Below, in pieces: positions 8,706-17,018 of a stretch of DNA of 64,000 bases. The position numbers and the translations under genes were made by a program. The notes beneath the pieces are model-generated. The model was not told where the DNA came from and searched no databases. It was given only the letters and a program-made list of their open reading frames with translations. The stretch comes from Taishania sp037189645. GTDB lineage: Bacteria > Bacteroidota > Bacteroidia > Flavobacteriales_D > Crocinitomicaceae. Location: NCBI GenBank assembly GCA_037189645.1, contig JBBCIY010000005.1, positions 1-64,000 of the forward strand. The letters run 5' to 3'. Numbering within the stretch: position 1 is the first letter of the stretch; the number at the start of each line of letters is the position of its first letter.

Positions 8706-9779
8706 TCACTCCTCCCTGTTGTTACTTTCTTCCTGCTTCCCTTCTTCGATCAGCTCATTCACCTCCTGCATTTCTCCCTGTTCAAGGTCCTGGACCTGCT
8801 CCTCTTGCTCCTCAGCATGTATGTCCATGTGAAAAGTGCAGCCAACCGGGTAGTGGTCTGAGCCGATGGAAGGATAGATGAACAGCTTGTCGATGAAAAT
8901 ACCAGGGCTGTGAAACAGCAAGTCCAGCGGAATCCTGAAAAACCAATAGCGGGTATGAAACGTAGCCAGTATCCCACGTCCTATGCGGGCGTCAATCAAC
9001 CTGCTCGTTTTCCTGAACAGGATGGAAGACTTCGCCCAGGCCACATTGTTGAAATCACCGGTTACGACAACCGGCAGCTGATAATCTCGTACCCGTTTGG
9101 CAACACTGAGCAGGTCTCCGTCCCGTTCTTTGGAATTTTCCTCTTCCGTCGGGCTCGGCGGCGGCGGATGCACGCCAAAGAATATGAACCGGTGTCCGTC
9201 GCGGGTTTCCAGCTCGGCTTCCATGCTTGGAACGTCCTCTGCCACGAAATAATGCGTCTGTACACGGTGTAATTTCAATTTTGTATAGAAATGCATTCCG
9301 TACGTATTTTCCAGCGTTACTTTTTCATAATTCGGGTAGTCTTTTTCAAGTACACGCATCTCCCGCTCCCAGTCACTGTTGCTTTCCATCGTCAGGAAGA
9401 TATCGGGCTGCTCTTTTTGGATCAGTTCCACAAAACGCCGGTATTCGGTGTTGAACTGGTAAATATTGCAGGAGATCAGCTTTATTTTTTCTGAAGCTTT
9501 TCCCGTTCGCCGGAATTTCTGTCTTTTCCAGAACCTGGTGTACCGCATCAGCAAATAGACATGGTATACCATCAACGCTCCCTGGATCAGCTGAATTCCC
9601 CATAGCCAACCGGCAGCGTTTACAAAAAAGAAAGCGGCTGTAAATACAACAACCTGGAGAACGAAAAGCTGGAGTTTTAAAAATTCGGGAACACGGAACA
9701 CCCAGTGCTGGTTTTGTATAAACGGTAAAACGCTTAATACAATCAGCAAAACAGATAAAGTTATAATGATTATCTCCAT
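8706..9779 (-). CDS. Membrane-anchored endonuclease/exonuclease/phosphatase (EEP) family protein
   Basis: This is a 357-residue protein. Three or four hydrophobic helices occupy about residues 1-90. An EEP fold follows: S-C-N-I-Y-Q-F-N-T, P-D-I-F-L-T-M-E-S (metal-binding Glu), G-V-H-P-P-P-P-S-P, V-V-V-T-G-D-F-N-N and the final I-G-S-D-H-Y-P-V with the catalytic Asp-His. Close relatives act on nucleic acid or phosphoester substrates outside the cytoplasm; the substrate here is unknown. After the catalytic core comes an unusual tail of about 35 residues made mostly of Glu and Gln. It is on the same strand as the GIY-YIG gene, 81 bases upstream of it, so they may be co-transcribed. Confidence 0.8.
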   Translation of the reverse strand: MEIIIITLSVLLIVLSVLPFIQNQHWVFRVPEFLKLQLFVLQVVVFTAAFFFVNAAGWLWGIQLIQGALMVYHVYLLMRYTRFWKRQKFRRTGKASEKIKLISCNIYQFNTEYRRFVELIQKEQPDIFLTMESNSDWEREMRVLEKDYPNYEKVTLENTYGMHFYTKLKLHRVQTHYFVAEDVPSMEAELETRDGHRFIFFGVHPPPPSPTEEENSKERDGDLLSVAKRVRDYQLPVVVTGDFNNVAWAKSSILFRKTSRLIDARIGRGILATFHTRYWFFRIPLDLLFHSPGIFIDKLFIYPSIGSDHYPVGCTFHMDIHAEEQEEQVQDLEQGEMQEVNELIEEGKQEESNNREE

Positions 9780-10127
9780 ATCACCTGCTATATATAGTAT
9801 AAACTGCCTGTAGGTTGGTCATGCAAAAAAACAGTTTTAATTTTCACGGGAAAAAGCCTCTTCACCTGGCCCCGTTCATTGATCGGCTTTGAAATGGATT
9901 CGGAAACCGCGTCCTTCACGGTGTTCTCAGCCCATCAAGCATCTTTTAAAGAATCTTCAAAAGCCACCCAGGTTTTATGCCTGCTTTTTTTACAGCCATC
10001 ATTTAGTTGTTTTAAGTATTATACCAGCAAATATAAACAAGAGGGTTAAAACTCAATAACATACTGTGTTAAAATAGCATAACTGTCATTTTTTTATGCT
10101 ATATTTGGTTACTATCTTCTGCAAATT
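9780..10127. other. Intergenic region between divergent genes
   Basis: No protein or RNA gene was recognised. It must hold the promoters of the leftward EEP gene and the rightward regulator; one Bacteroidota -7 element is visible at its right end. Confidence 0.45.
10100..10107 (+). promoter_or_regulatory. Putative -7 element (TATATTTG) ahead of the Crp/Fnr regulator region
   Basis: It matches the Bacteroidota TAnnTTTG consensus. It lies 20 bases ahead of the small frame at 10128 and about 155 bases ahead of the regulator gene, which would give the regulator a long leader. Confidence 0.5.
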
Positions 10128-10214
10128 ATGAAAAATCCGAACAACTCAAAAACCGGCATGAATCTGAACTGTATAAAGATAAAACCAGCAGATGACGCCG
10201 GAAATATTTGGTAG
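10128..10214 (+). CDS. Possible 28-residue peptide in the leader of the regulator gene
   Basis: ATG at 10128 follows a good -7 element by 20 bases and reads 28 codons to TAG, ending 49 bases before the Crp/Fnr start. The peptide has one Cys and no hydrophobic segment. It could be a small protein, an upstream leader frame or chance. No family was recognised. Confidence 0.25.
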   Translation: MKNPNNSKTGMNLNCIKIKPADDAGNIW

Positions 10215-10263
10215 TACAGTGGATATCAACGACAATCAATCTTCCGTATTTAACATATAAGCG

Positions 10264-10821
10264 ATGCAAAAAATTGACAAACATATCTTCTCACACTACC
10301 CGATAGACACCTACGGAGAAATCTGGGACAAGCTCACCCCTGTCCATTTCACGAAAAAAACCGTATTGCCGAAAGACATCCTTTGCTTTCTTGAAAAAGG
10401 AACAATCCGAAAGTCAATTGAAATTACAACGACTGGAAAAGAATTTTCTGAAAGGAGTTCGATCGACTTTTACTTCAAAGGAGATATTTTTACGGCGAAG
10501 GCTGATACTGAAACAGAAAAGCAATTTATCTATGAACCTATCAGTGACGGGACTCTGTGGTATGTTGAGATGCACGAAGTACGGAAACTTTTCTTAGAAT
10601 CCAGGCTGTGCAGCACCGTACAAAAAGTATTCCTGGAAGAGCAGCTTCGTGAGAAAACCATTCGTGAAATTCAGCTTTTAAAAGCATCTCCCGGGGAAAT
10701 CTATTCGTACCTGTTGAAAAACAAGCCTCATTTTATACAAAATGTTCCACTTAAATATTTGTCGTCCTACATCGGGATCACTCCGCAGGCATTAAGCCGG
10801 ATCCGGAGAAAAATTAATTAA
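10264..10821 (+). CDS. Crp/Fnr-family transcriptional regulator
   Basis: This 185-residue protein has the layout of the short Bacteroidota Crp-like regulators. A cyclic-nucleotide-binding-like beta domain lies in about residues 20-115 (L-E-K-G-T-I-R-K-S, then F-Y-F-K-G-D-I-F), a long dimer helix in 118-145, and a C-terminal helix-turn-helix at about 158-183 (V-P-L-K-Y-L-S-S-Y-I-G-I-T-P-Q-A-L-S-R-I-R-R-K). The canonical cAMP-contact Arg-Ser pair is not evident, so the ligand is uncertain. A DinB-family gene starts 58 bases downstream and may be its target or partner. Confidence 0.85.
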   Translation: MQKIDKHIFSHYPIDTYGEIWDKLTPVHFTKKTVLPKDILCFLEKGTIRKSIEITTTGKEFSERSSIDFYFKGDIFTAKADTETEKQFIYEPISDGTLWYVEMHEVRKLFLESRLCSTVQKVFLEEQLREKTIREIQLLKASPGEIYSYLLKNKPHFIQNVPLKYLSSYIGITPQALSRIRRKIN

Positions 10822-10879
10822 CCGGGGTTCATTGTTTTGTCCTGTTAGATTACCGTTCTTCGCAGAAACGTATAACCCC

Positions 10880-11404
10880 ATGAAAAAACAGGAATTAATT
10901 GCGGATTTTATCAGAAATCACGAGGAGCTAATCCGGTATGTCGATCGTTTAGATAATCTTGAATTCAGCTATAGTTATAATAACAAATGGACGGCGGGAC
11001 AACAACTGGAACACATTTTACGAACCATTATTCCATTTCCCAAAGTGCTGTCCTCAAAAGAATTCATCCTGGAAAAATTCGGAAAGATCAATCGTTCGGC
11101 CTGGGATTATACAACTGTTTTGGAAAACTATTCAAAAACAAGCTTAAAAGCACCTGAACAATTTGTACCCAAAGATGACATCCCAATCATTCAGAAAAAC
11201 GAAATCATCCGGGATATTCAGGCGACCCTCAGAAAGATAGCCAGCCTGCTTGATACCTATTCAGAAGACGAGCTTGACACACTGACGTTGCCACACCCTT
11301 TGCTTGGGATACTAACGATCCGGGAAATGTTTTACCTCATGTCCTACCATCCATTGCACCACCAGAAACACATCGAAGCAATGCTTGAAAATGATTTCAG
11401 GTAA
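10880..11404 (+). CDS. DinB-family protein
   Basis: This is a 174-residue predicted four-helix-bundle protein. The pattern W-T-A-G-Q-Q-L-E-H with His near residue 46, and the late cluster Y-H-P-L-H-H-Q-K-H, are the expected metal-binding histidines of DinB/YfiT-type proteins. Many members are metal-dependent thiol transferases or are of unknown role; the substrate cannot be read here. The ATG at 10880 is preferred over the upstream frame from 10832, because the product then begins with a typical M-K-K-Q and the extra 16 residues look non-coding. It is probably co-transcribed with the preceding regulator. Confidence 0.8.
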   Translation: MKKQELIADFIRNHEELIRYVDRLDNLEFSYSYNNKWTAGQQLEHILRTIIPFPKVLSSKEFILEKFGKINRSAWDYTTVLENYSKTSLKAPEQFVPKDDIPIIQKNEIIRDIQATLRKIASLLDTYSEDELDTLTLPHPLLGILTIREMFYLMSYHPLHHQKHIEAMLENDFR

Positions 11405-11587
11405 TACACAGAACACCTTCAGCGCATTCTATCGGAAAAAGAATGGATGAAACGGAAAACCGGCCTTGTGCCTGTTTAGTTATATTATCCCTATCCGCCT
11501 TTACTTTGGTACTTTTTAACTAACTTAGCGAAAACGGAAGCGGTTCTTCTTACTTTGACGTAAAATTGGGAATTCCCTTTTTTCGCC

Positions 11588-11989
11588 ATGCGCGCCACTG
11601 CCTCTTACAATTCTAAACAAAAAAGTGTGAGCAAAAGACCTGAAGAAATTACAAACGAATTCAATCGTATCCTGGACAGCCATTTAGAACAGATTGTGCG
11701 GGGAGAAGCAGATGTATACCCGGAAATTAAAGATCTAGCGGAAATAATGCACATCCATCCAACCCACCTCAGCAATACAATAAAGGAAACGACAGGAAAA
11801 GCGCCCTGTGATATCTGTAATGAAAAGACCATCGCTATTGCTAAAAATTTCCTGGATAATCCAGAGCTGACCATAGCAGCTATTGCTTATAAACTCACGT
11901 TCGAGCCTACAAACTTTACCAAATATTTTAAAAAGCATACCGGAGATACACCATCCGGATACAGGAAAAAAGCTTCCACCCTTACCTGA
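11588..11989 (+). CDS. AraC-family DNA-binding protein (HTH domain only)
   Basis: This 133-residue protein is little more than an AraC/XylS DNA-binding module. The first HTH is D-L-A-E-I-M-H-I-H-P-T-H-L-S-N-T-I-K (about 50-67). The second is the family signature I-A-A-I-A-Y-K-L-T-F-E-P-T-N-F-T-K-Y-F-K-K-H-T-G-x-T-P-S-G-Y-R (about 96-127). No ligand-binding domain is present. The SDR gene begins 67 bases downstream on the same strand behind its own -7 element, a frequent regulator/enzyme pairing in Bacteroidota, so that gene is the likely target. Confidence 0.85.
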   Translation: MRATASYNSKQKSVSKRPEEITNEFNRILDSHLEQIVRGEADVYPEIKDLAEIMHIHPTHLSNTIKETTGKAPCDICNEKTIAIAKNFLDNPELTIAAIAYKLTFEPTNFTKYFKKHTGDTPSGYRKKASTLT

Positions 11990-12030
11990 AATTCTGAAAC
12001 CTTCACCATAAAAGTCATTTCCTCCTTGTT

Positions 12031-12038
12031 TACATTTG
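12031..12038 (+). promoter_or_regulatory. Putative -7 element (TACATTTG) for the SDR gene
   Basis: It matches TAnnTTTG and ends 18 bases before the ATG at 12057. Confidence 0.55.
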
Positions 12039-12056
12039 TCAGAGAAAAATTAAAAA

Positions 12057-12797
12057 ATGACAGACTTAAAGAACAAAACCGCAATTATAACAGGCTCCTC
12101 CAGGGGGCTGGGAAAGAAAACCGCTGTAGCATTGGCTGGCAGAGGTGTAAATGTAGTCATCAACTATAACGCAAACAAAGCAGAAGCCGAATCAACGGTT
12201 AACGAAATCATCGCGAACGGTGGAAACGCCATTGCTATTCAGGCAAACGTAAGCCAGAGCGAAGATGTAAACCATCTTTTTGAAAAAACGATCGAACATT
12301 TCGGGAAAGCAGACATTATCATCAACAACGCCGGGATAATGATCACTAAATTCCTGAAAGATTTTTCCGAAGAAGAATTTGACAGTCAGTTTTCCGTGAA
12401 CGTAAAAAGCGTTTTTCTGATGATGAAAACAGCAGCTGAAAAACTGGAACAAAACGGAAGGATCATCAACATATCAAGCTCCACTTCCCGGCTGATGATG
12501 CCTGCCTATTCCGTTTATTCTGCCACAAAATCAGCCGTGGAACAAATGACCAGGATTTTTGCAAAAGAAATCGGAAACAGAGGAATTACAGTAAACTCTG
12601 TCCTTCCCGGCCCGATGAACACGGAATTGTTTTTATCGGGAAAATCAGAAGAATTAATCAGTAGGATAGCGAGTTTGTCAGCATTCAACAGAATTGGTAA
12701 TACGGAAGATATTATCCCGATCATCCTGTTTTTGAGCAGTAATGAATCACAATGGATTACTGGCCAGAACATAGGAATAAACGGGGGAATGGCATAA
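12057..12797 (+). CDS. Short-chain dehydrogenase/reductase
   Basis: This 246-residue classical SDR has the NAD(P) motif T-G-S-S-R-G-L-G (residues 12-19), N-N-A-G near 88, the catalytic Ser in N-I-S-S-S-T-S, and Y-S-A-T-K with the catalytic Tyr and Lys. The C-terminus ends I-T-G-Q-N-I-G-I-N-G-G-M-A, as in 3-oxoacyl-ACP-reductase-like members. The Arg-rich turn favours NADPH. The substrate is not deducible. It is downstream of an AraC-type regulator that probably controls it. Confidence 0.85.
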   Translation: MTDLKNKTAIITGSSRGLGKKTAVALAGRGVNVVINYNANKAEAESTVNEIIANGGNAIAIQANVSQSEDVNHLFEKTIEHFGKADIIINNAGIMITKFLKDFSEEEFDSQFSVNVKSVFLMMKTAAEKLEQNGRIINISSSTSRLMMPAYSVYSATKSAVEQMTRIFAKEIGNRGITVNSVLPGPMNTELFLSGKSEELISRIASLSAFNRIGNTEDIIPIILFLSSNESQWITGQNIGINGGMA

Positions 12798-12914
12798 AAT
12801 ACTACCGATTCGGTAAGAATGCCTGAAAAATAAGAGCAATGCCAGCCGCATTATTTTTTTTCGTAACTTAGTAGTTAACAACAGAGTAATTAACAAAACG
12901 AATATTCAGGTGCG

Positions 12915-13454
12915 ATGAAAAAGATGATATTCCTCGTGGTGATTAGCTTAACCTCCAGCCTTTCGTATTCACAAACTACTGACGATTTAACCAAAATAGC
13001 AAACGGACAGTGGATGTTCGAAGTGAACCCCTCCACTTTCCTTCAACTCTATAAAATGAACTTTTTCCTGGATCAAAGCGGCAGCAGAGTGACCATTTCG
13101 GAACTCCTGGAAAACGAGCAAATTGATCTGAACAACGCTCCTTACGGAAAAATCAGGTATGGAGCTGAGGAATATTTGGCAGTGAAAAGACGTCCCGACA
13201 GCGACATCCGGCTCTTTAAAATACTGAAAGAGAACAACGCGTATTTCATTTTATGCAGCGACGGTGATGACATGTGTGCGTGCAAAGCAAATACCTTCTT
13301 TTTCTTTAAAGGGACTTCTAAATTACAGCGCATTGAAAAGCCATTCAGTTTTTCATTGAAAAATAACCTGTTGAAAAGACTGGAGGAATACGACCAGCCC
13401 ATACCACCCGCAATTGACTCACTGAGTTTTTGTGAAACGTTGAATGCGCTGTAA
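12915..13454 (+). CDS. Exported hypothetical protein
   Basis: This 179-residue protein starts with a signal peptide (M-K-K-M-I-F-L-V-V-I-S-L-T-S-S-L-S-Y-S-Q) and lacks a lipobox Cys, so it should be soluble in the periplasm or exported further. The mature part has a Cys-rich spot L-C-S-D-G-D-D-M-C-A-C (about residues 115-125) followed by four Phe. No family was recognised. It is convergent with the response-regulator operon on the opposite strand, 66 bases away. Confidence 0.65.
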   Translation: MKKMIFLVVISLTSSLSYSQTTDDLTKIANGQWMFEVNPSTFLQLYKMNFFLDQSGSRVTISELLENEQIDLNNAPYGKIRYGAEEYLAVKRRPDSDIRLFKILKENNAYFILCSDGDDMCACKANTFFFFKGTSKLQRIEKPFSFSLKNNLLKRLEEYDQPIPPAIDSLSFCETLNAL

Positions 13455-13520
13455 AACAACTGGAAACAATACAGATCAAAAATGTGATCGAAAGCCGGCA
13501 TTTTTTACCGGGTGGTGATC

Positions 13521-14192
13521 TTAAAACCTCACCAGTTCATTCCTGAGAGCATACATCACCAGGCCCGCGACATTGCGGGAACCGGTTTTCAGTAAAAGGT
13601 TCGCCCGGTGTCCGTTGACCGTTTTTACACTGATAAACAGCTTCTCTCCTATTTCTTCCGCTGTGTATTGCTGGCAGACAAGCTGCAGGATCTCTATCTC
13701 CCGGCGGGTCAGTTCGGATGAGGGTTGCAGGATCGATTGTGTACGCTTTCCTATATTCCGCTGGATGGCCATCAGTGTCATTTGGTTAATATATGCTCCT
13801 TTTGTATGAACGGTAGTAATGGCCTGGTAAACTTCCAGCGGGTCACTGTCTTTAACCAGGTAACCATGAGCTCCGATCTCAATCAGGCGGGCAATGAATT
13901 TTTCATCCTGATGTGCCGATAAAACCAGTACTTTTATTTCCGGGAAATGTTCTGCAAGATCAACGGTCAGCTGTTCTCCCGAATAGGGTTTGTCACCGTC
14001 AGACGGAAGCGATAAATCTACCAGCATCACATCCGGGAGCTGCTCTGCCTTTTGCAACGATCCGACCACAGAGTATCCGTCGCCTGATTCATAAATGACC
14101 TCCAGGTTTTCCCAGCTGCTCAAAATGGCTTTTATACCATTCCTGAACAACACCTGATCCTCTACCAATCCAATTGTAATTTTCTCTTTCAT
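13521..14192 (-). CDS. NarL/LuxR-type response regulator
   Basis: This 223-residue protein has a receiver domain with acidic pocket E11/D12, the phospho-acceptor D59 in M-L-V-D-L-S-L-P, and the conserved Lys in Y-L-V-K-D. The C-terminal LuxR HTH (about 155-218) carries L-T-R-R-E-I-E-I-L-Q-L-V-C and I-S-V-K-T-V-N-G-H-R-A-N-L-L. The start at 14192 is preferred over 14213 because M-K-E-K-I-T-I-G-L-V-E-D is the normal start of the fold and the longer form would overlap the kinase gene. It is the cognate partner of the histidine kinase immediately upstream. Confidence 0.9.
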   Translation of the reverse strand: MKEKITIGLVEDQVLFRNGIKAILSSWENLEVIYESGDGYSVVGSLQKAEQLPDVMLVDLSLPSDGDKPYSGEQLTVDLAEHFPEIKVLVLSAHQDEKFIARLIEIGAHGYLVKDSDPLEVYQAITTVHTKGAYINQMTLMAIQRNIGKRTQSILQPSSELTRREIEILQLVCQQYTAEEIGEKLFISVKTVNGHRANLLLKTGSRNVAGLVMYALRNELVRF

Positions 14193-14209
14193 AATGATCG
14201 TCCGTGTTT

Positions 14210-15016
14210 TCATCTGTCATTCGCTAAGCCGGGAAGTGTAATGGAAACACCAAACCCGCTTTTTTCCTTATCTATCCGGATCTCTCCGCCCAGAAAGTGT
14301 ACCCGGCTATGCATGTTTTTCAATCCCGAACCACTTCCTGAATATCCCGGAACCATTCCTTTCCCGTTATCGCTGTAGCTCACTTCCACACCCGCCTTCG
14401 AACCGGAAACATGCAGCTTCAGCTGGGTTGCTCCCGCATGCTTGATCGTGTTATTAATCAGCTCCATGCATACCCGGTACAAAGTGAGGCTCATCAGTTC
14501 ATCCGTAATGTACTCGCCGGTACGTTCATCTGCCGTAAACTCGCAGCTGATCTTACCCGTAGCGGTTAATTGTTCACAGGCCTGTTCCAGTGTTTCCAGC
14601 ACTCCAAACCGTTCCAGCTGGGGAGGCATCAGTTCATGGCTGATCCTGCGCATACTTTCAATGGCATTTTCAGTCAGGCTGCGGATATTCTGCAGATCAG
14701 CCGGCAGCTCATCATTTAGCTGCCCGTACTTGCGCTCCGCCTGCAACAAGTGCATCCGGATGATTGACAGTACCGCTCCCAGGTCATCGTGGAGGTCCTG
14801 TGAAATACGCTTCCGTTCCTGTTCCTGTACCATTATGTTGGACCTCATCAGCTCTGCCTGGTGCCGTCTGCGGAGTTCTTCCTGTTCAAACTGCTCCCTG
14901 TACAGGTTCTTTTTAAACTGCTGTATCAGTACAATTACCCCCAGTGCGATCAGGAAAATGATCCCGACAAAAGGAAAAAGTGTTCCTATAAATTTTATAT
15001 GCTGTTCTGTTTCCAT
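14210..15016 (-). CDS. Sensor histidine kinase (HisKA_3 / NarX-type)
   Basis: This 268-residue kinase has one transmembrane helix (about residues 12-32), a short coiled linker, the phospho-acceptor box R-I-S-Q-D-L-H76-D-D-L-G, and an ATPase domain with N188/N189 in E-L-I-N-N-T-I-K-H-A and D-N-G-K-G-M. ATG at 15016 is chosen: the first 60 residues of the longer frame overlap the upstream membrane gene. With that start the gene overlaps the preceding one by 22 bases, implying translational coupling. It has almost no extracytoplasmic domain, so sensing may depend on the membrane partner encoded just upstream. Confidence 0.9.
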   Translation of the reverse strand: METEQHIKFIGTLFPFVGIIFLIALGVIVLIQQFKKNLYREQFEQEELRRRHQAELMRSNIMVQEQERKRISQDLHDDLGAVLSIIRMHLLQAERKYGQLNDELPADLQNIRSLTENAIESMRRISHELMPPQLERFGVLETLEQACEQLTATGKISCEFTADERTGEYITDELMSLTLYRVCMELINNTIKHAGATQLKLHVSGSKAGVEVSYSDNGKGMVPGYSGSGSGLKNMHSRVHFLGGEIRIDKEKSGFGVSITLPGLANDR

Positions 15017-15645
15017 AGCGCTCTCCAGAAACAATAATACATAATTACCAGGAAAAAGGAATGTAAAACCCAGGTATAACGACTCAATTCCGAAGGCAGC
15101 AGCTGGATGATGTACTTCCCTGAGTACATCAGGATGAGCGAGGACGAATAGTAGAGAAAGACTCCCGAATTGATCCACTCCACGGATTTGATGCAATGAT
15201 CCAGGTGTTTCGTCATGCGTTTATCCATCAGGAAAATATAGGTCGATAATGACAAGATGATGAGCAGTGTGTTTTCTACTGTCATCGCACGTGCATTGAA
15301 CGTATCCCAGGATTCCACAAACAAAGTATTCACGAGAGAATAGATGCTGAAACCACCTGCCAGCAGGTACAGAACCCATGACGGAATATAATTGCTCATC
15401 ACTTCCTTATAAAGCAGGACAAGCAGCATAAACCGCAAAGGAACGAGCACGTGTAGTAAAGGTAGGTTATTCAGGTTCAGGAACCACAATAACAGTGATA
15501 CAGCATAGAGTATTCCCGTAGCGGCCAGGTACCATGCAAGCGGTTTGATTTCCTTTGCCAAACGCTTGTAAATAGTCATCGAATAGACCATGACCGCTAA
15601 CACCGGTACATGAGAAAATACCAGTATCAATTTGGTTATACTCAT
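14995..15645 (-). CDS. Multi-spanning membrane protein, probable partner of the adjacent sensor kinase
   Basis: This 216-residue protein has about seven hydrophobic helices, a short basic loop K-R-L-A-K-E-I-K, and no recognised catalytic motif. It is the first gene of a three-gene leftward operon with the kinase and response regulator, and its end overlaps the kinase start by 22 bases. Similar small polytopic proteins precede NarL-type kinases elsewhere in Bacteroidota. Sensing or anchoring for the short kinase is a reasonable inference but not shown by sequence. Confidence 0.75.
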   Translation of the reverse strand: MSITKLILVFSHVPVLAVMVYSMTIYKRLAKEIKPLAWYLAATGILYAVSLLLWFLNLNNLPLLHVLVPLRFMLLVLLYKEVMSNYIPSWVLYLLAGGFSIYSLVNTLFVESWDTFNARAMTVENTLLIILSLSTYIFLMDKRMTKHLDHCIKSVEWINSGVFLYYSSSLILMYSGKYIIQLLPSELSRYTWVLHSFFLVIMYYCFWRALWKQNSI

Positions 15646-15685
15646 ATTATCAGTAACAAATTAATTCAAAAGAGAGATGATCATC

Positions 15686-16189
15686 TCATTGTACTGCTTT
15701 CGTAAATTTATACAATGGGCTTTCCATATCACATGTATTAGGGCAGGGAGCGATCAGGTTCAGGACATAACTTAAGCTGTCAATTTCTCTTGATGCTGGT
15801 TTATCTTCCTTAAAACTCAGAAAAAGGTCGCGTTTATCCTCATCAACCGGAGTAAGGTACAACTTGAACTGCTGATCAGATCCCAACCCCAGGTATGCCC
15901 GGCATGCAGTATATTTACATGCTACGTTCGTATCCAACCCCATCACTTCCAGCATATCTATGGAAGAGATCGTATATGCCCTCACAAAATCAACCTTATG
16001 GCGGTCTCTATATGTAGCAATTGTATCAACAAAGCGCTTTATATCTTTCTGTGCATCCTTAATGGGCTCTTGCCGTGATGTCAGCATAAAGGAATGCTTC
16101 TTTGAAGGAATTTTCTTGTCAGGAATAAACAGTAGCACTGCAAGCAGTACGTTTAATAATAGTGAACCGATTAAAAAAGTCTTTTTCAT
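15686..16189 (-). CDS. Hypothetical protein with N-terminal membrane anchor
   Basis: This is a 167-residue protein beginning M-K-K-T-F-L-I-G-S-L-L-L-N-V-L-L-A-V-L-L-F, an uncleaved anchor or signal peptide, with the remainder extracytoplasmic. The mature part has four Cys, including V-A-C-K-Y-T-A-C and C-P-N-T-C, plausible disulfides. The start at 16189 gives a normal signal sequence and is preferred to the frame from 16231. A good -7 element lies upstream on the same strand. No family was recognised. It lies 40 bases upstream of the sensor operon and could be its first gene. Confidence 0.65.
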   Translation of the reverse strand: MKKTFLIGSLLLNVLLAVLLFIPDKKIPSKKHSFMLTSRQEPIKDAQKDIKRFVDTIATYRDRHKVDFVRAYTISSIDMLEVMGLDTNVACKYTACRAYLGLGSDQQFKLYLTPVDEDKRDLFLSFKEDKPASREIDSLSYVLNLIAPCPNTCDMESPLYKFTKAVQ

Positions 16190-16244
16190 AAGATGTAATA
16201 TTTTAGGTTTAAGAATATAGTGATCTTCCAAATAAAGATCTTTT

Positions 16245-16252
16245 CAAATTTA
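16245..16252 (-). promoter_or_regulatory. Putative -7 element (TAAATTTG, minus strand)
   Basis: It matches TAnnTTTG in the orientation of the gene starting at 16189, with 55 bases between them. A short A+T-rich leader would result. Confidence 0.45.
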
Positions 16253-16654
16253 TGGAGTTTTTCCAGCTATTCATAAATACCCGGCCAAAAACAGGTAAAA
16301 ATACCCGTATAAAAGATAAAAACAGGTAAATATAACTGCTCTGTCACCATCCATTCTTTTACATCCATCCACGGGATCCTGCTATCGTAAAGTGATGCAA
16401 TAATGACTACTGCCGAAACCAGGCAACAGTAAGAAAATACTGATATACAAGTAAATCAACCCGCCGGCCAAATCGGTTAATTCTCCTCTTATACAGCAAT
16501 TCTTTCATTACGACCTTTGTTACAAGCTACAGCTACTTAATTCACCAGATGTGGAGCAGCACCCACACTAAAAAACGGCTGTTCCTGTTCAGGAAATAAC
16601 AGGAGGCGGTATCTGAAAAGCCTGATGAGTAAGAAATAACCTAAATTAAAAATT
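16253..16654. other. Intergenic region, no gene recognised
   Basis: This region lies between a leftward and a rightward gene. Only very short frames are present. No RNA gene, repeat or clear -7 element for the stefin gene was found. Confidence 0.45.
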
Positions 16655-16954
16655 ATGAGTACAAGTGAAAAACTGAACACCGTCCGTTTTGATGTCCTTG
16701 CAGGAGGATGGTCTGATTATGAAAAACCAACCGGACAAGACCTGGCAGTGTTTGAAGAAGCAATCCACGGCCTTATAGGTGTCCGTTATGAACCTCAGCT
16801 GGTTTCCAGACAGGTAGTAGCCGGAATGAACTATCGTTTCAGATGTATAGCAACGCCATCTACCCGTGAGCCTATACAGTACAAAGCAATTGTTCAGATT
16901 TATGCTCCATTGGAAGGAAAACCATTTGTGACACACATTTCTCCTGTGTTGTAA
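16655..16954 (+). CDS. Stefin/cystatin-like cysteine protease inhibitor
   Basis: This 99-residue protein has no signal peptide and shows the stefin plan of vertebrate cystatins A/B. There is a Gly-Gly before the first helix (A-G-G-W-S at 16-20, followed by E-K-P-T), one helix, then the inhibitory hairpin Q53-V-V-A-G57 followed by M-N-Y-R-F, and further strands I-V-Q-I-Y and F-V-T-H-I. Q-x-V-x-G inserts into the active-site cleft of papain-like proteases. Length matches the roughly 98 residues usual for stefins. The Pro-Trp second loop of cystatins is not evident. Lack of a signal peptide suggests a cytoplasmic target. It is a single gene with its own terminator. Confidence 0.75.
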   Translation: MSTSEKLNTVRFDVLAGGWSDYEKPTGQDLAVFEEAIHGLIGVRYEPQLVSRQVVAGMNYRFRCIATPSTREPIQYKAIVQIYAPLEGKPFVTHISPVL

Positions 16955-16972
16955 CAGCACACTGCATTCCGG

Positions 16973-17001
16973 GACTGCTCTTTACTTAAAGGGCAGTCTT
17001 T
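16973..17001 (+). terminator. Rho-independent-like terminator of the stefin gene
   Basis: An 11-bp stem, GACTGC + TCTTT pairing with AAAGG + GCAGTC and including one T-G wobble, with loop ACTT is followed by TTT. It lies 18 bases after the stop codon. Confidence 0.6.
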
Positions 17002-17018
17002 GAATAAACCATGACCTG

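Noticed and set aside
12798..12830. Small inverted repeat after the SDR gene (TACCGATTCGGTA)
   Set aside because: The stem is only five pairs and there is no T-run, so it is too weak to call a terminator.
14442..15044. 200-codon plus-strand frame opposite the sensor kinase
   Set aside because: It is Ser/Arg-rich and antisense to conserved kinase motifs, so it is a shadow of the real gene.
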